From NCBI RefSeq assembly GCF_000612545.2, contig NZ_CP097800.1, positions 2,291,001-2,355,000 on the forward strand: 64,000 nucleotides of DNA, given 5' to 3'. The notes beneath the pieces are model-generated. The model searched no databases. It was not told the DNA's origin and worked only from the letters and a program-made list of their open reading frames with translations. Source of the DNA: Streptomyces sp. PCS3-D2 (GTDB lineage: Bacteria; Actinomycetota; Actinomycetes; Streptomycetales; Streptomycetaceae). This document shows, piece after piece, positions 9,371 through 19,321 of the stretch. A program made the translations under genes and the position numbers. Within the stretch, counting starts at the first letter, position 1. Every line of letters begins with the position of its first letter.

Positions 9371-9402
9371 GGAAGGGCCCGGGGTCTCCCCCGGGCCCTT
9401 CC
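9371..9402. terminator. Bidirectional terminator between MFS gene and serA
   Basis: A perfect 14-bp stem (GGAAGGGCCCGGGG and complement) with a TCTC loop lies between the two convergent genes. Confidence 0.85.
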
Positions 9403-9424
9403 CCGTCTCACTGCTGTGGCGGCG

Positions 9425-11014
9425 TCAGGCGAGGCTGACGGTGCGCGCCGAGGCGGCGCCGATCTCGGCGGCGATGTCCGCGAGGACGCCCGCCGGCACC
9501 TCGGCGTCGACGGTCAGGACCGCGAGGGCCTCGCCGTGCTCCTCCGCCCGGGCGACCTGCATGCCCGCGATGTTCAGGCCGCCCTCGCCGAGGACGCGGC
9601 CGACGGTACCGACCACGCCGGGACGGTCGGTGTAGCGCAGCACGACCATGTAGTCGGCGAGCGCCAGGTCCACGTCGTACTCGCCGATGCCCACGATCTT
9701 CTGAAGGTGCTTCGGGCCCGCGAGCGTGCCGGAGACGGAGACCTCCTGACCGTCCGAGAGGGTGCCGCGCACGGTCACCACGTTGCGGTGGTCCGGCGAC
9801 TCCGAGCTGGTGGTCAGACGCACCTCGACACCGCGCTCCTGCGCGAACAGCGGGGCGTTGACGTAGGAGACCGTCTCGTCGACGACGTCCTCGAAGACGC
9901 CCTTGAGCGCGGACAGTTCGAGCACCTTGACGTCATGCTGGGTGATCTCGCCGCAGACCTCGACGTCGAGGCGGACCGCGACCTCGCCCGCGAGGGCTGT
10001 GAAGATGCGGCCGAGCTTCTCGGCGAGCGGCAGGCCCGGACGGACGTCCTCGGCGATGACGCCGCCCTGGACGTTGACCGCGTCCGGCACGAGCTCACCG
10101 GCGAGGGCGAGGCGCACCGACTTGGCGACCGAGACACCGGCCTTCTCCTGGGCCTCGTCGGTGGACGCGCCGAGGTGCGGGGTGCAGACGACCTGGTCGA
10201 GCTCGAAGAGCGGGGAGTCCGTGCAGGGTTCCTTGGCGTACACGTCCAGGCCGGCGCCGGCGACGCGGCCCTCCTTGAGGGCCGAGTACAGGGCGGCCTC
10301 GTCGACGATGCCGCCACGCGCGGCGTTGACGATACGGACCGACGGCTTGACCTTGTGCAGCGCCTCGTCACCGATGAGACCGAGGGTCTCGGGGGTCTTG
10401 GGCAGGTGCACCGTGATGAAGTCGGCGACCTCCAGCAGCTCGTCCAGCGTCAGCATCTTGACGCCCATCTGGGCGGCGCGCGCGGGCTGGACGTAGGGGT
10501 CGTACGCGACGATCTTCATACCGAAGGCCGACATGCGCTGGGCGACGAGGACGCCGATGCGGCCGAGGCCGACGACACCCAGGGTCTTCTCGCTGAGCTC
10601 GACACCCGTGTACTTGTTCCGCTTCCACTCGCCGTTCTTCAGTGCGGTGTTGGCCTGCGGGATGTTGCGGGCCGTGGCGACGAGCAGGCCGCAGGCGAGC
10701 TCGGCGGCGGTCACGATGTTGGAGGTCGGGGCGTTGACGACCATCACACCGGCCTTGGTGGCGGCGGAGACGTCGACGTTGTCCAGACCGACGCCCGCGC
10801 GGGCGACGACCTTCAGCTTCCTGGCCGCGGCGATGGCCTCGGCGTCCACCTTCGTCGCGGAGCGGACGAGGATCGCGTCGACGTCGGCGATCGCGGGCAG
10901 CAGCTCCGCGCGGTCGGCTCCGTTGACGTGCCGGATCTCGAAGTCCGGACCGAGCGCGTCCACCGTGGCGGGCGACAGCTCTTCGGCGATGAGTACGACA
11001 GGTTTCGAGCTCAC
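9425..11014 (-). CDS. serA: D-3-phosphoglycerate dehydrogenase
   Basis: 529 residues, the long type I SerA. It oxidises 3-phosphoglycerate to 3-phosphohydroxypyruvate, the first step of serine synthesis. The N-terminal half has the 2-hydroxyacid dehydrogenase fold (ARAGVGLDNVD, NAD-binding GVVGLGRIG, catalytic NAARGGIVDE and TPHLGAST). An intervening domain (ALKGVFEDVVDETVSYVNAP) and a C-terminal ACT domain (DRPGVVGTVGRVLGE) follow, the latter the likely serine sensor. I favour GTG 11014, with GAGG about nine bases upstream; ATG 11023 is also possible but has the SD sequence against it. It is last of the ilvB-ilvN-ilvC-serA row, 307 bases after ilvC, so it probably has its own promoter. Confidence 0.96.
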   Translation of the reverse strand: MSSKPVVLIAEELSPATVDALGPDFEIRHVNGADRAELLPAIADVDAILVRSATKVDAEAIAAARKLKVVARAGVGLDNVDVSAATKAGVMVVNAPTSNIVTAAELACGLLVATARNIPQANTALKNGEWKRNKYTGVELSEKTLGVVGLGRIGVLVAQRMSAFGMKIVAYDPYVQPARAAQMGVKMLTLDELLEVADFITVHLPKTPETLGLIGDEALHKVKPSVRIVNAARGGIVDEAALYSALKEGRVAGAGLDVYAKEPCTDSPLFELDQVVCTPHLGASTDEAQEKAGVSVAKSVRLALAGELVPDAVNVQGGVIAEDVRPGLPLAEKLGRIFTALAGEVAVRLDVEVCGEITQHDVKVLELSALKGVFEDVVDETVSYVNAPLFAQERGVEVRLTTSSESPDHRNVVTVRGTLSDGQEVSVSGTLAGPKHLQKIVGIGEYDVDLALADYMVVLRYTDRPGVVGTVGRVLGEGGLNIAGMQVARAEEHGEALAVLTVDAEVPAGVLADIAAEIGAASARTVSLA

Positions 11015-11277
11015 GTGGGTCATCCTCACAAGTCCAGTGCGGACGGCCGTCCCGACGGCCGCAGGCGGTGGAGGGGGTAGCCGCGTGGAAGACGCACGAC
11101 ACTGTGGGCCTGACGCGTATGTGTTGAGCAGTGTAGTGGCGTCAGCGGACCGGTTTTCCGCCTGTACGGAAGGATCACTCTTCCGTGGTTGGCCGGGGTG
11201 GACAAGCAGGGCCCGTCAGGGCTCCGTCCCGGCGCTCCGGTCACCGGTGCGGCGAGTGCCGTACCGCACGGTGGTGC
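11015..11277. other. serA upstream region
   Basis: No gene is visible in about 260 bases. It must carry the serA promoter on the minus strand. A short inverted repeat (GGAAG...CTTCC near 11169-11185) is present, but I cannot assign a factor. Confidence 0.4.
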
Positions 11278-11314
11278 GCGGCGGGGCCGGGACCCGGCGT
11301 CCCGACCCCGCCGC
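11278..11314 (-). terminator. ilvC terminator hairpin
   Basis: A 16-bp stem with one mismatch and a 5-base loop lies seven bases beyond the ilvC stop codon. No T-tract. Confidence 0.75.
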
Positions 11315-11321
11315 CGCGAGA

Positions 11322-12473
<1,152 letters not shown>

Positions 12474-12998
12474 TCAGGCGCTGCGGTCGAGCGCGCGCAG
12501 GCTGCGGTCCGTGATGGACCGTCCGCCTCGCCCTATGGCGATCGTGCCGGACTGGACGAGCTCCTTGATGCCGAAGGGCTCCAGCATCTTGAGCATCGCG
12601 CCGAGCTTGTCGGAACCGCCGGTCGCCTCGATGGTGACGGCCTCCGGAGAGACGTCGACCGTCTTGGCGCGGAACAGCTGGACGATCTCGACGATCTGCG
12701 AGCGGGTCTCGTTGTCGGCGCGGACCTTCACCAGAACGAGTTCGCGCTCGATGGCGCTCTGCGGCTCCAGTTCGACGATCTTGAGCACGTTGACGAGCTT
12801 GTTCAGCTGCTTGGTCACCTGCTCCAGCGGGAGGTCCTCGACGTTGACGACGATGGTGATGCGGGAGATGTCGGGATGCTCGGTGACGCCGACCGCGAGG
12901 GAGTCGATGTTGAACCCGCGGCGGGAGAACAGGGCGGCGATCCGGGCGAGGATGCCGGGCGTGTTCTCGACCAGGACGGAGAGCGTGTGCTTGGACAT
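12474..12998 (-). CDS. ilvN: Acetolactate synthase, regulatory small subunit
   Basis: 174 residues with an N-terminal ACT domain (LSVLVENTPGILARIAALFS, RRGFNIDSLAVG) and the longer C-terminal ALS small-subunit domain. It binds valine or other branched-chain amino acids to feedback-inhibit the catalytic subunit and boosts its activity. The ATG at 12998 starts at the first conserved residue. The ribosome site is weak (a GAGAGAGAGA tract), so coupling to ilvB, whose stop is 31 bases upstream, may matter. Confidence 0.96.
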   Translation of the reverse strand: MSKHTLSVLVENTPGILARIAALFSRRGFNIDSLAVGVTEHPDISRITIVVNVEDLPLEQVTKQLNKLVNVLKIVELEPQSAIERELVLVKVRADNETRSQIVEIVQLFRAKTVDVSPEAVTIEATGGSDKLGAMLKMLEPFGIKELVQSGTIAIGRGGRSITDRSLRALDRSA

Positions 12999-13029
12999 GT
13001 GAGGCGTTCTCTCTCTCGGCTCTCTCGGC

Positions 13030-14910
13030 TCAGTCGTCTTCGTTGTCGCCGAAGTCGGGACGGACGCCCCGGGCTGCCATGACCTCGTCGTTGGAGGTGC
13101 CGGCGGCGACCATCGGCCACACCATGGCGTCCTCGTGGACGATGAAGTCGATGACGACGGTACGGTCGTTGATCGCGTTGGCCTCGGCGATGACCTTGTC
13201 CAGGTCGGCCGGGTCCTCGCAGCGCAGCGCCACGCAGCCCATCGCCTCCGACAGCTTGACGAAGTCCGGGACACGCGTGCCCTTGCGGGGGGCGAGGGAC
13301 TCGCCGAGCTGGGAGCCGACCGTGTCGTGACCGGTGTCGTCGGCGTGCAGGACGGTGTTGGAGTACCGCTGGTTGTAGAACAGCGTCTGCCACTGGCGCA
13401 CCATGCCCAGTGCACCGTTGTTGATGATGGCGACCTTGATCGGGATGTTGTTCAGCGCGCAGGTGACCAGTTCCTGATTGGTCATCTGGAAGCAGCCGTC
13501 GCCGTCGATCGCCCAGACGGTGCGCTCGGGCATGCCGACCTTGGCGCCCATCGCGGCGGGGACCGCATAGCCCATGGTCCCGGCGCCACCGGAGTTCAGC
13601 CAGGTGCGGGGCTCCTCGTACGAGACGAAGTGCGAGGCCCACATCTGGTGCTGGCCGACGCCGGCCGCGAAGACCGTGCCCTTCGGCGCGAGCGCGCCGA
13701 TCCGCTCGATGACCTGCTGCGGGGACAGGCTGCCGTCCTCGGGCAGGTCGTAGCCCAGCGGGTACGTCTCGCGCCAGCGGTTGAGGTCGTTCCACCAGGC
13801 GGTGTAGTCGCCGGCGTTCCCCTCGGTGTGCTCGGCCTGCACCGCCTGGATCAGGTCGGCGATGACCTCGCGGGCGTCACCGACGATCGGGACGTCGACG
13901 GCGCGGTTCTTGCCGATCTCCGCGGGGTCGATGTCCGCGTGGATGACCTTGGCGAAGGGGGCGAAGCTGTCCAGCTTGCCGGTGACGCGGTCGTCGAAGC
14001 GGGTGCCGAGCGCGATCAGCAGGTCCGACTTCTGCAGCGCGGTGACGCCGGTGACGCTGCCGTGCATGCCGGGCATGCCGACGTGCAGCGGGTGGCTGTC
14101 GGGGAAGGAACCCAGGGCCATCAGGGTGGTGCAGACCGGGACGCCGGTCAGCTCGGCGAGGACCTTCAGCTCGGCGGTGGCGCCGGACTTCATCACCCCG
14201 CCGCCGACGTACAGGACCGGACGCTTGGCCTGGCAGATGAGCTTGGCGGCCTCGCGGATCTGCTTGGCGTGCGGCTTGGTGACCGGCCGGTAGCCGGGGA
14301 GGTCCTGGGAGGGCGGCCAGGAGAAGGTGGTCTTCGCCTGCAGGGCGTCCTTGGCGATGTCGACGAGGACCGGGCCCGGGCGGCCGGTGGCGGCGATGTG
14401 GAACGCCTCGGCGATCGTCTTCGGGATGTCCTCGGCCCTGGTGACCAGGAAGTTGTGCTTGGTGATCGGCATGGTGATGCCGACGATGTCCGCCTCCTGG
14501 AAGGCGTCGGTGCCGATCGCTTTGGAGGAGACCTGGCCGGTGATCGCGACGAGCGGCACGGAGTCCATGTGCGCGTCGGCGATCGGGGTGACCAGGTTGG
14601 TGGCGCCCGGGCCGGACGTGGCCATGCAGACTCCGACCCTGCCGGTGGCCTGGGCGTAGCCGGTGGCGGCGTGGCCGGCCCCCTGCTCGTGGCGGACCAG
14701 GATGTGACGGACCTTCTTCGAGTCCATCATCGGGTCGTACGCGGGGAGGATGGCGCCCCCCGGAATCCCGAAGACGGTGTCGCACCCCACCTCTTCGAGA
14801 GAGCGGATGAGGGACTGCGCACCCGTGACGTGCTCAACTGCGGCGGGCTGCTGTCCGCCGGAACGGGGCCGCGGCTGCGGATGGTGGGCCCCGGAGGCCT
14901 GCTCGGTCAT
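13030..14910 (-). CDS. ilvB: Acetolactate synthase, catalytic large subunit
   Basis: 626 residues, thiamine diphosphate and FAD-dependent. It makes acetolactate or acetohydroxybutyrate, the first common step of branched-chain amino acid synthesis. The catalytic Glu lies in the N-terminal PYR domain after [14 protein letters not shown] ([16 protein letters not shown]). The ThDP motif is [15 protein letters not shown] in the C-terminal PP domain (DGDG...NN pattern, with IIIN near 13430). I take ATG 14910; ATG 14916 adds two residues and is equally possible by spacing. Expression is preceded by a translated leader and attenuator at 14970-15087, which should link it to charged tRNA levels for Ile, Leu and Val. 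Confidence 0.97.
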   Translation of the reverse strand: MTEQASGAHHPQPRPRSGGQQPAAVEHVTGAQSLIRSLEEVGCDTVFGIPGGAILPAYDPMMDSKKVRHILVRHEQGAGHAATGYAQATGRVGVCMATSGPGATNLVTPIADAHMDSVPLVAITGQVSSKAIGTDAFQEADIVGITMPITKHNFLVTRAEDIPKTIAEAFHIAATGRPGPVLVDIAKDALQAKTTFSWPPSQDLPGYRPVTKPHAKQIREAAKLICQAKRPVLYVGGGVMKSGATAELKVLAELTGVPVCTTLMALGSFPDSHPLHVGMPGMHGSVTGVTALQKSDLLIALGTRFDDRVTGKLDSFAPFAKVIHADIDPAEIGKNRAVDVPIVGDAREVIADLIQAVQAEHTEGNAGDYTAWWNDLNRWRETYPLGYDLPEDGSLSPQQVIERIGALAPKGTVFAAGVGQHQMWASHFVSYEEPRTWLNSGGAGTMGYAVPAAMGAKVGMPERTVWAIDGDGCFQMTNQELVTCALNNIPIKVAIINNGALGMVRQWQTLFYNQRYSNTVLHADDTGHDTVGSQLGESLAPRKGTRVPDFVKLSEAMGCVALRCEDPADLDKVIAEANAINDRTVVIDFIVHEDAMVWPMVAAGTSNDEVMAARGVRPDFGDNEDD

Positions 14911-14969
14911 CGGCATTCTCTTCTCGAAGCTGAGGGTTCTACGCGGATTCGACTCTGTGCCAGTGCAAC

Positions 14970-15003
14970 AAAAAACCCCTCGTGCCAGGAGGCAAGCGAG
15001 GGG
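14970..15003 (-). terminator. ilvB attenuator terminator
   Basis: On the minus strand the stem CCCCTCG...CGAGGGG (with an inner TGCC/GGCA stem) is followed directly by six T residues. This is the only classical T-tailed terminator I see in the window, and it sits between the leader peptide and ilvB. Confidence 0.9.
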
Positions 15004-15059
15004 AGCGCGTCGGGTGTCTTGAGCGGGGACATGGAGGCCCCAGCTTCAGCCGACGCGCT
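15004..15059 (-). promoter_or_regulatory. Putative ilvB antiterminator stem
   Basis: A 10-bp inverted repeat (AGCGCGTCGG and its complement) joins the last codons of the leader peptide (15050-15059) to bases immediately before the terminator (15004-15013). With a two-base internal loop the pairing could extend into the CC bases of the terminator's 5' arm. A ribosome stalled on the Ile-Leu-Val-Leu codons would leave the leader arm free to pair, while one reaching the stop would cover it. Confidence 0.65.
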
Positions 15060-15087
15060 TTCCAAGTACGAGAATTCGGGTGCGCAT
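15046..15087 (-). CDS. ilvB leader peptide (13 residues)
   Basis: ATG at 15087 opens a 13-codon frame that translates to MRTRILVLGKRVG and ends in TGA. Five of the 13 codons specify Ile, Leu or Val, with four in a row, and ATT, GTA and CTT are rare codons in a genome this GC-rich, which would sharpen pausing. GGGAGGG stands eight bases before the ATG. It lies upstream of an antiterminator repeat and the T-tailed terminator, and a similar leader has been described by comparative work upstream of actinobacterial ilvB genes. The peptide itself need have no function. Confidence 0.88.
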   Translation of the reverse strand: MRTRILVLGKRVG

Positions 15088-15095
15088 GGCACTGA

Positions 15096-15115
15096 CCCTC
15101 CCTCTGGCGGGAGGG
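15096..15115 (-). terminator. Hairpin burying the leader-peptide ribosome site
   Basis: A 7-bp stem (CCCTCCC/GGGAGGG, six-base loop) lies between the stop of the c-di-GMP gene and the ilvB leader ATG. It can serve as terminator for the former, and on any read-through RNA it would pair the leader's GGGAGGG ribosome site. Confidence 0.55.
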
Positions 15116-15120
15116 TGATG

Positions 15121-18015
15121 TCAAGTAGGTGGGACGGGCGTCTCATTATGTGAGCCTCTGCGGATGACCATCGAGCCCCCGGAGGAACCGCCCGCCAGTG
15201 CGGGCTGGGCCGCTCCGCCCGGTACTGGGAACGTACCGCGCACCAGCGCACGGCGCAGCCTGTACTCGTCGAGCGGGCCGGAAAACGCCATCCCCTGGCC
15301 GTGCGTGCACCCCATCGCGCGCAGTGCCGCCACCTGCTCCGACAGGTCCACACCATCGGCCACCGAGCGCATACCCAGGTCGTTTGCGATCCGCAAGAGA
15401 CCGGCTGTGATCTTGTGTAGGCGGGCGGACTCGACCACACCCTCCACCAGGCCCCGGTCCAGCTTGAGCATGTCCACGGGGAGGCGGCGCAGGGCGCTGA
15501 TGGCCGCGTAGCCGCTGCCGAAGCCGTCCAGGGCGATTCCCACCCCCAGCCGGTGCAGGGCCGCGAGGCGCCGCTCCAGGTCGTCGAAGGGCACCCTGGG
15601 GTCGGACACCGCGAGCTCCAGCACCAGGGCCCCCGAGGGCAGGCCGTGCCGGTTCAGCAGGGCTTCCACGGAGCCGAGCGGGAGCGCGCTGTCCAGGAGC
15701 CGCTGGGCGGTCATCCGCACAGCCACGGGGACGTCGTGCCCGGCCCGGTGCCGGTCTGCGGCCTGCTCGACAGCCTCCTCCAGCAGCCAGCGCCCCAGCT
15801 CGGCGGTGCGCGAGGCGTCCGGTCCGGGGCCTGCGGCGGCGCCCCGGCCCGCCGCGCCCTCGCTGTACTCGGCCACCCGCAGGAATTCCGCCGGCGTGAA
15901 GAGGATGCCCTGGGCCGACCGCCATCGGGCCTGCGCGGCGACGGCCGCGATCTCACCGGTGGACAGGGAGACCACGGGCTGGTGCAGCAGGGCGAACTCG
16001 CCCTCATGCAGCGCGGTGCGCAGCCGTCCCGCCAGCTCCGCCTTGCGCACCACCTCGGCCTGCATCTGCGGGGCGTAGGTCTCGACGCGGTCCTTGCCGC
16101 CCGCCTTGGCCCGGTACATCGCCAGGTCCGCGTTGCGCATGAGGTCGGATGGGGTGATGCCGGGGTCGGCGAAGGCCACTCCGATGCTGGCGGCGACCCG
16201 AACGTCGCTGCCGCCGATCCGGTACGGCTGGGAGAGCCTGGTGCGCAGCCGGTCGGCGATCTCGCGGACCTGGTACTCGCGGGCGCTGCGGTCGCGACTG
16301 CCGTCGCCCTGGATCAGCGCCGCGAACTCGTCGCCGCCGAGCCGGGCGGCGGTGTCCCCCGCCCGGACCGAGTCCTGGAGCCGTCGGGCTGCCTCGATGA
16401 GCAGTTCGTCGCCGGCCTGGTGGCCGATCGTGTCGTTGACCGCCTTGAAGCCGTCGAGGTCGATGAAGAGGACGGCGGTGCTGTGGTCGCCCGCGCGGCG
16501 GCCCGTGAGGGCCTGGTGCACCCGGCGGGTGAAGAGGGCCCGGTTGGGCAGGTCGGTCAGCGGGTCGTGTTCGGCGCTGTGCTGGAGCTGGGCCTGGAGC
16601 CGTACGCGCTCGGTGACGTCCCGACTGTTGAGGATGAGTCCGCCCTGGTGGCGGTTGACGGTGGACTCCACGTTCAGCCACTCGCCGCCGCCCGACTTGA
16701 AGCGGCACTCGATGCGGGTGGTGGGCTCCTCGGCGGGTGGTGCGGCGAGGAAGCGGCGCACCTCGTGGACCACCCTGCCGAGGTCGTCCGGGTGGATCAG
16801 GGTGGCCAGTTCGGTGCCGACCAGTTCCTCCGCCTCGCGGCCGTAGACCCCGGCGGCAGCCGGGCTGACGTAGCGCAGGGTCCCGGTGGGTGCGGCGATC
16901 ATGATGACGTCGCTGGAGCCCTGGACCAGGGAGCGGAAGTGGTTCTCCTTCTGGGCCAGTTCCTGGGTGAGCGCGATGTTGTCGAGCAGCATGATGCCCT
17001 GCCGGATGACGAGGGCGAGCACGACGGTGCACCCGGTGAAGACGACCATCCTGTCGACCTTCCGACCGTCCACGACGTTGTAGAGGATCCCGAGGGTGCA
17101 CACCGCGGCCGCGAGGTACGGCGTGAGGGCGGGCAGCGAGCCGGTGATCGGCCGGCTGTGCGGCCGGTCCCTGCGCGGGTGACCGGCCGGCACCGGGTCC
17201 TGGTGGGCGCGCCGGGCGCCCCAGGGTGCATACGCCAGCAGCAGCGAACCGGCGAACCAGCCGGCGTCGAGGAGCTGTCCGGACTGGTATTCGGCGCTCA
17301 GCAGGGGTGAGGTGAACAGGGCGTCGCTCAGGACGGTCAGGGCCAGCGCCGCGATGGCGGTGTTGACGGCGGAGCGGTTGGTCTCGCTCCGCCGGAAGTG
17401 CAGGACGAGGACCATGGAGACGAGCGCGATGTCGAGCAGGGGGTAGGCGAGGGAGAGTGCGGCGCGCGGGACGCTGCCGGGGGCACCGGATTGGGCGGTC
17501 CGTGCCGCGTGGGCCAGGGCGAGGCTCCAGGACAGGGTGAGCAGGGAGCCGCCGATCAGCCAGGAGTCGAGTCCCAGGCACACCCAGCCGGCGCGGGTGA
17601 CCGGGCGTTTGGCGAGGACGAGCAGGCCCACGATGGCGGGTGGGGCGAAGCAGAGGAAGGCGAAATCGGCGAGCGAGGGCTTCGGCACGTCTACGCCGAG
17701 GATCACCTCGTACCAGCCCCAGACGGCGTTGCCGCAGGCGCCCATGAGGGAGGAGAAGGCGAAGAGCAGCCAGGCGGGGCGCTCGCGGGTGTCGATCGTG
17801 CGCGCGTAGCTGTAGCAGGAGACGGCGGCGAGCAGTCCGGCCGCGCTGAGTCCGAAGTCGCCCATGACTTCGGCGAGTTCCTCGGACCCCCAGTTGAGGG
17901 CGGCACCGACGGCGTACCCGCCGCTGACGACGGCGAGGACAAGCTGCATCGCCAGGCTCCTGCCTCCGCCCGATACGGACGGCCGGTCCAGGAGCGCCGC
18001 CCCCTGGGTGCTCAC
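15121..18015 (-). CDS. Membrane PAS-GGDEF-EAL c-di-GMP protein with degenerate EAL domain
   Basis: About 964 residues. An N-terminal half with roughly nine membrane helices is followed by a PAS domain (about residues 360-480: GSSDVIMIAAPTG, IHPDDLGRVV), a GGDEF domain with an intact GGDEF signature near residue 560 (ARLGGDEFAALI), and an EAL-like domain. In the EAL domain the signature is replaced (AAQARW where EALxRW is expected), the LELxES Glu is lost (LELAVSD), and the DDFG motif reads DGFG. It is therefore probably an active diguanylate cyclase with a non-catalytic EAL module that might bind c-di-GMP. GTG 18015 has GAGGGG close upstream; an ATG at 18102 would add 29 residues. Its stop is 34 bases from the ilvB leader. 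Synteny suggests the SCO5511-type protein of S. coelicolor (recalled). Confidence 0.88.
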   Translation of the reverse strand: MSTQGAALLDRPSVSGGGRSLAMQLVLAVVSGGYAVGAALNWGSEELAEVMGDFGLSAAGLLAAVSCYSYARTIDTRERPAWLLFAFSSLMGACGNAVWGWYEVILGVDVPKPSLADFAFLCFAPPAIVGLLVLAKRPVTRAGWVCLGLDSWLIGGSLLTLSWSLALAHAARTAQSGAPGSVPRAALSLAYPLLDIALVSMVLVLHFRRSETNRSAVNTAIAALALTVLSDALFTSPLLSAEYQSGQLLDAGWFAGSLLLAYAPWGARRAHQDPVPAGHPRRDRPHSRPITGSLPALTPYLAAAVCTLGILYNVVDGRKVDRMVVFTGCTVVLALVIRQGIMLLDNIALTQELAQKENHFRSLVQGSSDVIMIAAPTGTLRYVSPAAAGVYGREAEELVGTELATLIHPDDLGRVVHEVRRFLAAPPAEEPTTRIECRFKSGGGEWLNVESTVNRHQGGLILNSRDVTERVRLQAQLQHSAEHDPLTDLPNRALFTRRVHQALTGRRAGDHSTAVLFIDLDGFKAVNDTIGHQAGDELLIEAARRLQDSVRAGDTAARLGGDEFAALIQGDGSRDRSAREYQVREIADRLRTRLSQPYRIGGSDVRVAASIGVAFADPGITPSDLMRNADLAMYRAKAGGKDRVETYAPQMQAEVVRKAELAGRLRTALHEGEFALLHQPVVSLSTGEIAAVAAQARWRSAQGILFTPAEFLRVAEYSEGAAGRGAAAGPGPDASRTAELGRWLLEEAVEQAADRHRAGHDVPVAVRMTAQRLLDSALPLGSVEALLNRHGLPSGALVLELAVSDPRVPFDDLERRLAALHRLGVGIALDGFGSGYAAISALRRLPVDMLKLDRGLVEGVVESARLHKITAGLLRIANDLGMRSVADGVDLSEQVAALRAMGCTHGQGMAFSGPLDEYRLRRALVRGTFPVPGGAAQPALAGGSSGGSMVIRRGSHNETPVPPT
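15145..15150 (-). promoter_or_regulatory. Candidate -10 element for ilvB leader RNA
   Basis: CATAAT on the minus strand, in the last codons of the c-di-GMP gene. It would start RNA near 15138, about 50 bases before the leader ATG. No good -35 is visible, so this is tentative. Confidence 0.4.
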
Positions 18016-18292
18016 CGGTCCCCCTCGCCGGCTGGTTCCGGCGCGGTCCAGTCGCGGCAGCGTCGCTTCCGGCGGCTGTGCCGCATCGGATCCTTCGTCC
18101 ATTGGCCGTGCATCGCCCGTCGCCCCCCAAAGTGTCCGATCACTCCCCAGCGCCAGACGTTCGTGGCGCAGCCCCTTCTTCCGGACGATACACCACTTTC
18201 GTCACTCAGGGACATAGTTGCTCTACTCTCCGTTACCGCGCGGGGAGTTGTGGCGACCGCCCGCATTCGAATGGCTGCGGAGCGTACGCAAA
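18016..18292. other. Upstream region of the c-di-GMP gene with a BldD-like site
   Basis: About 280 bases without a convincing gene, carrying the promoter of the minus-strand GGDEF gene. TCACTCAGGGACA at 18202-18214 matches eight of the nine fixed positions of the BldD half-palindrome consensus as I recall it (TnACnCWGnGTnA). BldD is the c-di-GMP-responsive master repressor of development. A second palindrome (AGTG...CACT) lies at 18131-18144. Confidence 0.4.
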
Positions 18293-18300
18293 GGGGGGGG
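18293..18300. repeat. Run of eight G residues at a gene end
   Basis: A G8 homopolymer directly abuts the stop codon of the D-2-hydroxyacid dehydrogenase gene (C8 in its transcript). It is non-coding, so slippage would not affect protein. Confidence 0.7.
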
Positions 18301-19248
18301 TCATCCTGTGATCAGTACGGTGTGCTCCACGAGTTCTCCGGCGGCGAAGCGGGTGAGCTGGCGTGCCAGCAGGCGCTTGGCCCTCGGCTCGAACGCGGAG
18401 CTGCTGCCCCCGACATGAGGCGTGATCAAGACGTTCGGCAGGTGCCAGAGCGGGTGGCCGGCGGGCAGCGGTTCCGGGTCGGTCACGTCGAGCGCCGCGC
18501 GCAGCCGGCCCGACGCCACCTCCGCGAGCAGCGCCCCGGTGTCGACGACGGGGCCGCGCGACACGTTCACGAGCAGGGCCCCGTCCTTCATCCGGCCGAG
18601 GAACTCGGCACCCACCAGACCACGGGTGGCATCGGTCAGGGGGGTCACGAGGATCACCACGTCGGCGTGCGGCAGGAGCCGGGGCAGGTCGGCGACGGCG
18701 TGCACCGGGCCCCGCGGGGTGGTCCGCGCCGCACGGGCCACGCGATCGATCCGCCCGCACTCGAAGGGCACGAGACGGTCCTCGACGGCAGAACCGATGG
18801 ATCCGTAGCCGATGATCAGAACTGACTTGTCGGCGAGTGCGTCGTAGAAGCCGGAGCGCCATTCCTCGCGGTCCTGCCCGCGGACCATACCGGGGATGCC
18901 GCGCAGGGAGGCGAGGGTCAGCGCGAGGGCCAGCTCGGCGGTGCTGGCCGTGTGGACCCCTGCGGCGTTGCACAGCCGTACGCCGGGGCGCAGGGCACCG
19001 AGGCGGCCCAGCACGTCGTCGATTCCGGCCGTCAGGGTCTGGACGACCTCGACGGCGGGCATCTCGGCGAGCGGGCGCACGGCGACCCCGGCGGACTTCA
19101 TGTAGGGGGCCACGTAGAAGACGCAGTCGGCCGGATCGGCCGGGAAGGCGTCCTCGCCGTCCCACTGGCGGTACCGGAAGGAGTCGGGGAGGCCGGCGAC
19201 CTCTTCGGCGGGGAAGGGGAGCCAGACGTCCCGGGGCGTTGCAGTCAT
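18301..19248 (-). CDS. D-isomer 2-hydroxyacid dehydrogenase family protein
   Basis: 315 residues. The Rossmann NAD(P)-binding motif GYGSIG is near residue 140, and the catalytic Arg (NVSRGPVVD), Glu (DVTDPEPLP) and His (ITPHVGG) are all present, so the enzyme should be active on a 2-hydroxy or 2-keto acid, perhaps glyoxylate or hydroxypyruvate; the substrate is unknown. The ATG at 19248 follows no ribosome site, so the mRNA may be leaderless. It is divergent from an aldo/keto reductase, with only 73 bases between the starts. Confidence 0.88.
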   Translation of the reverse strand: MTATPRDVWLPFPAEEVAGLPDSFRYRQWDGEDAFPADPADCVFYVAPYMKSAGVAVRPLAEMPAVEVVQTLTAGIDDVLGRLGALRPGVRLCNAAGVHTASTAELALALTLASLRGIPGMVRGQDREEWRSGFYDALADKSVLIIGYGSIGSAVEDRLVPFECGRIDRVARAARTTPRGPVHAVADLPRLLPHADVVILVTPLTDATRGLVGAEFLGRMKDGALLVNVSRGPVVDTGALLAEVASGRLRAALDVTDPEPLPAGHPLWHLPNVLITPHVGGSSSAFEPRAKRLLARQLTRFAAGELVEHTVLITG

Positions 19249-19321
19249 GATCACGAGGCTATGCCAAGCCGTCTTGATCAAGCCGTTAGTTTGGTGGCCC
19301 GGAGCGGAGGGGGACGCAGGG

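Noticed and set aside
15119-15124. TTGACA on the minus strand as a -35 for ilvB
   Set aside because: No -10 lies about 17 bases downstream (the place is occupied by GGAGGG), so it was not called a promoter.
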